Shown here: piece by piece, positions 7,247-10,137 of the stretch
Position numbering within the stretch: position 1 is the first letter of the stretch
Layout: each line of letters begins with the position of its first letter
Source: Deltaproteobacteria bacterium
GTDB taxonomy: Bacteria > Desulfobacterota > Desulfobulbia > Desulfobulbales > BM004
Reading direction: 5' to 3'
DNA length: 10,137 nucleotides
Assembly (NCBI GenBank): GCA_020346205.1
Contig: CP070776.1
Location: 1,434,039 to 1,444,175, forward strand
The notes under the pieces: model-generated
Database searches by the model: none
What the model was told of the DNA's origin: nothing
The model's input: only the letters and a program-made list of their open reading frames with translations
Position numbers and translations under genes: made by a program

Positions 7247-7270
7247 ATTATATGCTGTCTAAAAGCAGCA
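7247..7270 (-). promoter_or_regulatory. Candidate -10 box beside a short inverted repeat
   Basis: The minus strand reads TATAAT at 7252-7247, a perfect sigma-70 -10 hexamer. It directly abuts the inverted repeat TGCTG-8 bases-CAGCA (7253-7270). The -35 expected 16-17 bases upstream (TCTGTG or GTCTGT) is poor. The repeat sits where a regulator would bind a spacer. Weak evidence. Confidence 0.3.
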
Positions 7271-7310
7271 CAGACTCACTTTGGATACAAACCCAAAAAA
7301 ATTTCCATAC

Positions 7311-7338
7311 AATATAGGCATGAAAGCCGGATGCGCAA
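7311..7338 (-). promoter_or_regulatory. Candidate sigma-70 promoter for the TPR-HEAT-TPR-rib run
   Basis: The minus strand has TTGCGC (7338-7333) and TATATT (7316-7311) with a 16-base spacer, about 160 bases upstream of the first TPR start. This is the best -35/-10 pair in the region between ribF and the TPR gene. No clear intrinsic terminator follows ribF, so read-through from ribF is also possible. Confidence 0.35.
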
Positions 7339-7373
7339 GGGGAAAAACGGACATTAAATAAATGAGAGATTAT

Positions 7374-8348
7374 TCAGCGGTTATATTTTTCCTCACAGGA
7401 TAGCTGTAAATCCTTCTCAGCTTCGGCAAGAATTTTCTTGGCCTGGAGAATATCTTCCCGAATTTGCCCGGCCAACTCTTCAGGACCGGAAAATTTCTTT
7501 TCACCGCGTAGGTGTTTCAAAAGATTGATCTTTATCTTTTTGCCGTAAATTTCCTTATTAAAATCAAAAATATGTGTTTCAGCGGACAGGCGATTTTCCC
7601 CGAAAGTAGGATTATAGCCAATATTTAATACACCGCCATAGCATTTGCCGTCATAGACAACCTGGGTAACATAGACTCCATGTTTCGGGCAGAGGTCTTC
7701 CTCGGACAGGTTCAGGTTCGCTGTTTTAAAGCCGACAACCGGGCCACCTCTTTTCTTGCCCTCCTGCACAGTTCCCCGTATCTGATAACTGCGGCCGAGC
7801 AACTTCTTAACATCCATCATGCGGCCCTCGCTGACCAATTCCCTGATCTTGCTGCTGCTTACCAGCATATCATCAACATAGAACGGCTCCACCACTGTGA
7901 CAGGAAATCCCTTAAGGCTCCCCTGCTCCTTGAGAAACTCGATGTTGCCCTGTCTCCCTTTCCCAAAGGCATAGTCATAGCCCACTACAAGTTCTTTCAC
8001 GCCGATGGTCTTGATCAGCACTTCATCAACAAAAGCTTCAGCACTGGTTGCAGCAAAGTCCGTGGTAAACGGAATGACAACCAGGACATCGATCCCTGCA
8101 AGCGAGATCATTTCAACCTTCTGTTCATAGGTTGAAATGAGTTTTATGCCTATATCAGGACGAATAACCTGCAGGGGGTGCGGGTCAAATGTAACTACAA
8201 CACTGGTACCCTGTTTTCGATAGGCCCTGCTGACCACCTCAGAAAACAGCATGTGGTGCCCAAGGTGAACTCCGTCAAAGTTGCCTATAGTGACAAAACT
8301 ATCAGCAAAGGGCTCTGTAATATCAGCCAGATTATTATAAATTTCCAT
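7374..8348 (-). CDS. ribF: Bifunctional riboflavin kinase / FAD synthetase
   Basis: RibF phosphorylates riboflavin to FMN and then adenylylates FMN to FAD. The 324-residue length fits the family. The N-terminal nucleotidyltransferase domain (about 1-185) shows GNFDGVHLGHHML, VVTFDPHP, VVGYDYAFGKGRQG and SSSKIRELVSEG. The C-terminal kinase domain (about 185-305) begins LLGRSYQIRGTV and contains GVYVTQV, GVLNIGYNPTFG, ETHIFDFN and LLKHLRGEKKF. The usual kinase motif GFPTAN reads GFKTAN at 206-211: Thr and Asn, the Mg-ATP ligands in the family, are kept but Pro is Lys. The ATG at 8348 has only a weak ribosome binding site (GAG). The gene is separated from the rib run by 222 bases and is not clearly co-transcribed, though it points the same way. 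Identity is firm; kinase activity is presumed. Confidence 0.96.
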   Translation of the reverse strand: MEIYNNLADITEPFADSFVTIGNFDGVHLGHHMLFSEVVSRAYRKQGTSVVVTFDPHPLQVIRPDIGIKLISTYEQKVEMISLAGIDVLVVIPFTTDFAATSAEAFVDEVLIKTIGVKELVVGYDYAFGKGRQGNIEFLKEQGSLKGFPVTVVEPFYVDDMLVSSSKIRELVSEGRMMDVKKLLGRSYQIRGTVQEGKKRGGPVVGFKTANLNLSEEDLCPKHGVYVTQVVYDGKCYGGVLNIGYNPTFGENRLSAETHIFDFNKEIYGKKIKINLLKHLRGEKKFSGPEELAGQIREDILQAKKILAEAEKDLQLSCEEKYNR

Positions 8349-8444
8349 AAGCTCAGGTTGGTTATGAAGTGCACTATTAAATAAAGGTTATTGATGGCAA
8401 CTTACAGGGTAAACATTATTTCAGTTTTGTGTATTAAGAACCTC

Positions 8445-8472
8445 TTGACAAATTCTACCCTCGTACTAATAT
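8445..8472 (+). promoter_or_regulatory. Sigma-70 promoter of tRNA-Leu
   Basis: TTGACA (8445-8450) is a perfect -35 and TAATAT (8467-8472) a near-perfect -10, separated by 16 bases. Transcription would begin a few bases before the tRNA at 8489, leaving a short leader for RNase P. The strength fits a stable-RNA promoter. It lies in the divergent gap between ribF and the tRNA; no convincing ribF promoter was found on the other strand. Confidence 0.8.
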
Positions 8473-8488
8473 TGCCTCCTGCTTGTGT

Positions 8489-8575
8489 GCCGAAGTGGCG
8501 GAATTGGTAGACGCGCTAGGTTCAGGGTCTAGTGAGGGTTTCCTCGTGGGAGTTCAAATCTCCCCTTCGGCACCA
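8489..8575 (+). tRNA. tRNA-Leu, anticodon CAG
   Basis: This 87-base class II tRNA carries leucine to CUG codons. All arms pair: acceptor GCCGAAG (8489-8495) with CTTCGGC (8565-8571); a D arm with GGTAGACGC; anticodon stem CTAGG/TCTAG (8516-8520/8528-8532) around a seven-base loop with CAG at 8523-8525; a long variable arm GAGG-GTTT-CCTC (8534-8545), diagnostic for Leu/Ser/Tyr; and T stem GGGAG/CTCCC around TTCAAAT. The discriminator is A, as leucine tRNAs require, and CCA is encoded. It has its own promoter and terminator and is the only plus-strand gene. Confidence 0.97.
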
Positions 8576-8592
8576 ACAGTTAATTATTTATA

Positions 8593-8624
8593 AGGCTCTG
8601 CTTCTGCAGGGCTTTTTTGTTTTA
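8593..8624 (+). terminator. Intrinsic terminator of tRNA-Leu
   Basis: AGGCTCTGC (8593-8601) pairs with GCAGGGCTT (8606-8614) through nine pairs, two of them G-T, around the loop TTCT. A T-rich tract runs to 8624. It lies 17 bases after the CCA end, ending a single-gene transcript. Confidence 0.85.
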
Positions 8625-8810
8625 CAGTCCTGAGACTATACCCTATTACCGCTTCCTTCGGCAAGGCAGTAACATGCTGGCTGCTGGTCATTGCTCATTG
8701 CATAGAACATCCAAGTTTATCAATCAGCTCTTCCCTGCAGTTCCAAACCTTGTATGGCCCCCGAATATTGCCTATCCAACGCGCTTTGTAAAGTAAAAAC
8801 TAATAGTCTT
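8625..8810. other. Convergent intergenic region between tRNA-Leu and pyruvate kinase
   Basis: I find no gene here. The imperfect inverted repeat TTACCGCTT...AAGGCAGTAA (about 8647-8672) could form a hairpin on either strand, but no T-run follows it on the minus strand, so it is not a clear terminator for the kinase gene. Short tandem echoes (GCTGGCTGCTGG, CATTGCTCATTGC) occur at about 8673-8700. Confidence 0.4.
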
Positions 8811-10137
8811 TTAGTCACGGTCCAGTTCAATGAGTTCCATGCGATGATTTGCGGCAGGATGCTTGGCTGACGGCCCCTCAGTAAGAATAACCATCTTACC
8901 TACAATATCATACTCATTCAGCCAGTTACGCATGTAGGATTTCCATTCCTCCGGATAATCAGGCTCATGTTGAGGAAATATCCCGTAAGAAAACTGTAAT
9001 CCCTGGCAAACTGATGCATCAGGACTCACCGCGATGGTCCATACCGGTAGCCGGAAGCGTGAAATGTTCCTGGCCGTGATGCCACTTTTGGTAGGTGTGA
9101 ACACAGCCAAAGGCAAAGAACGTTCCAAGGTGAAGTAAACGCTTAGGGAAATGAGGTCGGACATGCTGATGTTTTTATCGCGGCCATAGTTCTCAATGGC
9201 CTCCTTAAGACGATGGCGTTGCCTGTGAGGTTCGGTCGCAGCAGCAATATCTGCCAACATCTTCACAGACTCTACGGGGTACCTGCCCATGGCTGACTCG
9301 CCGGATAGCATGACGCAGTCGGTTCCGTCAAGAATAGCATTGGCCACATCTGTTGCTTCAGCCCGGGTGGGGCGCCGGTGTTCGGTCATTGATTCCAGCA
9401 TCTGGGTGGCAGTAATTACCGATTTTCCTGCACGCAAAGCCTTTTCCATAAGGTACTTTTGGGCCACAGCAATTCTTTCAATGGGAATTTCAACACCAAG
9501 GTCACCACGGGCTATCATGATGGCGTCAGCTACTTCAAGGATCGGATCCAGGTGATCTTTTGCCCCTGAACGCTCGATCTTGGCAATGATAAAAGGATGG
9601 TACCCAAGGTCAGCTGCCGCCTTACGTACCGCTTCAATATCAGCGGCAGTTTCCACAAACGACTGACTAAGAGCATCAACACCGTTTTCCAAGGCAAACT
9701 TCATACAGGCATGATCATGTTCTGTAAAGGCGCTAATTCCAAGATCAATACCCGGCATATTCAGTCCTTTCCTGGAGCGCAACTCACCTCCAACCCGAAC
9801 CTGGCAGTGAACATCGCGGCCCTCCACGCCTGTAACTTCGAGTTCGATTATGCCGTCGTTAAGAAAAAGAGAATCTCCCGGTTTAACCACCTGGGGCAGT
9901 TTCGCAAAAGACACTGAAACCCGTTCCCTGTCACCTATAATATCTTCGGTGGTAAGACAAAACGAATCACCAGCCTCCAGGGCAATAGGCTCCTCGGCCA
10001 ATTTGCCGATACGCATTTTGGGGCCGGGTAAATCGGCCATGATAGCCACCCGCCTGCCCATTGATTTTGAAACATCTCGAAGCTTTTCAATAAGTCCTTT
10101 ATGGTAGGAGAATTCACCGTGGGAAAAATTAAGACGC
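8811..10137 (-). CDS. pyk: Pyruvate kinase, N-terminal ~35 residues beyond window edge
   Basis: Pyruvate kinase converts phosphoenolpyruvate and ADP to pyruvate and ATP, the last step of glycolysis. About 442 residues are visible. The reading frame stays open to the window edge and begins RLNFSHGE, a conserved N-terminal motif, so the true start lies outside and the internal ATG at 10061 is not the start. Further motifs are MADLPGPKMRIG, a B-domain stretch with LFLNDGIIELEV, the catalytic FIIAKIERSGA with its Lys, MIARGDLGVEIP (metal and substrate loop), SVITATQMLESM, and AILDGTDCVMLSGESAMGRYP. The C-terminal domain ends ILTEGPSAKHPAANHRMELIEL. Where many pyruvate kinases have KIEN, this has KIERSGA, a variant form. 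No terminator is evident after its TAA. The gene converges on tRNA-Leu and has no visible link to the riboflavin genes. Confidence 0.96.
   Translation of the reverse strand, partial: RLNFSHGEFSYHKGLIEKLRDVSKSMGRRVAIMADLPGPKMRIGKLAEEPIALEAGDSFCLTTEDIIGDRERVSVSFAKLPQVVKPGDSLFLNDGIIELEVTGVEGRDVHCQVRVGGELRSRKGLNMPGIDLGISAFTEHDHACMKFALENGVDALSQSFVETAADIEAVRKAAADLGYHPFIIAKIERSGAKDHLDPILEVADAIMIARGDLGVEIPIERIAVAQKYLMEKALRAGKSVITATQMLESMTEHRRPTRAEATDVANAILDGTDCVMLSGESAMGRYPVESVKMLADIAAATEPHRQRHRLKEAIENYGRDKNISMSDLISLSVYFTLERSLPLAVFTPTKSGITARNISRFRLPVWTIAVSPDASVCQGLQFSYGIFPQHEPDYPEEWKSYMRNWLNEYDIVGKMVILTEGPSAKHPAANHRMELIELDRD

Noticed and set aside
7152..7373. FMN riboswitch upstream of the rib-containing run
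   Set aside because: I looked for the conserved RFN-element segments (GGGGCAGGGTGAAATTCC type and partners) here and also at 2761-2844, 4069-4116, 4777-4800 and 8349-8444. None is recognisable on the minus strand.
8564..8663. CCTTCGGCA repeated at the tRNA-Leu 3' end (8564-8572) and at 8655-8663, as a possible attachment-site duplication
   Set aside because: Only nine bases match, the copies are about 90 bases apart, and there is no integrase or foreign gene between or near them.
8647..8672. Hairpin TTACCGCTT...AAGGCAGTAA as terminator of pyruvate kinase
   Set aside because: The stem has mismatches, lies well over 100 bases after the stop codon and is not followed by a T-run on the minus strand.
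10055..10061. ATG at 10061 as the pyruvate kinase start
   Set aside because: The frame remains open upstream to the window edge and encodes the conserved RLNFSHGE motif, so this ATG is internal and the gene is cut by the edge.

Overview
The window reads as a housekeeping region of a Gram-negative, probably sulfate- or sulfur-metabolising Desulfobacterota (deltaproteobacterium), perhaps near the Desulfobulbales. This placement is an inference. It rests on the style of the riboflavin proteins, the order ribE-ribBA-ribH-nusB-ftsK, and a zinc-ribbon/HEAT protein that resembles the 'DVU0298 family' I associate with sulfate reducers. No database search was possible. I see no insertion sequence, phage gene, CRISPR array or rRNA.

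All protein genes lie on the minus strand; the only plus-strand gene is a tRNA. Read in the direction of transcription (right to left), the window opens inside a pyruvate kinase gene (10137-8811, 5' end outside). After a 235-base gap that holds a plus-strand tRNA-Leu(CAG) terminator, the tRNA itself and its promoter, comes ribF (8348-7374), the FAD synthetase/riboflavin kinase. A 222-base intergenic region with candidate promoters and palindromes follows. Next is a tightly packed run of eight genes: a five-repeat TPR protein (7151-6519), a zinc-ribbon/HEAT protein (6517-5402), a second TPR protein (5388-4801), ribE (4776-4117), ribBA (4068-2845), ribH (2760-2296), nusB (2274-1840) and the first two thirds of ftsK (1810 to the window edge). 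Gaps are 1, 13, 24, 48, 84, 21 and 29 bases, so one transcript is likely.

The metabolic theme is flavin supply. RibBA makes both riboflavin precursors, from GTP and from ribulose 5-phosphate. RibH builds lumazine, RibE makes riboflavin, and RibF converts riboflavin to FMN and FAD. ribD (deaminase/reductase) is not in the window. NusB (antitermination) and FtsK (chromosome segregation at the septum) are downstream passengers.

The least understood part is the TPR - zinc-ribbon/HEAT - TPR trio at the head of the run. All three look like soluble scaffolding proteins with no visible enzyme motif, and they show signs of translational coupling. This is the best candidate for an undescribed system, but its function cannot be read from sequence. 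Smaller points of note are a His-to-Gln change at a metal-ligand position of RibBA and a Pro-to-Lys change in the riboflavin-kinase motif of RibF. No FMN riboswitch was recognised upstream of any rib gene.
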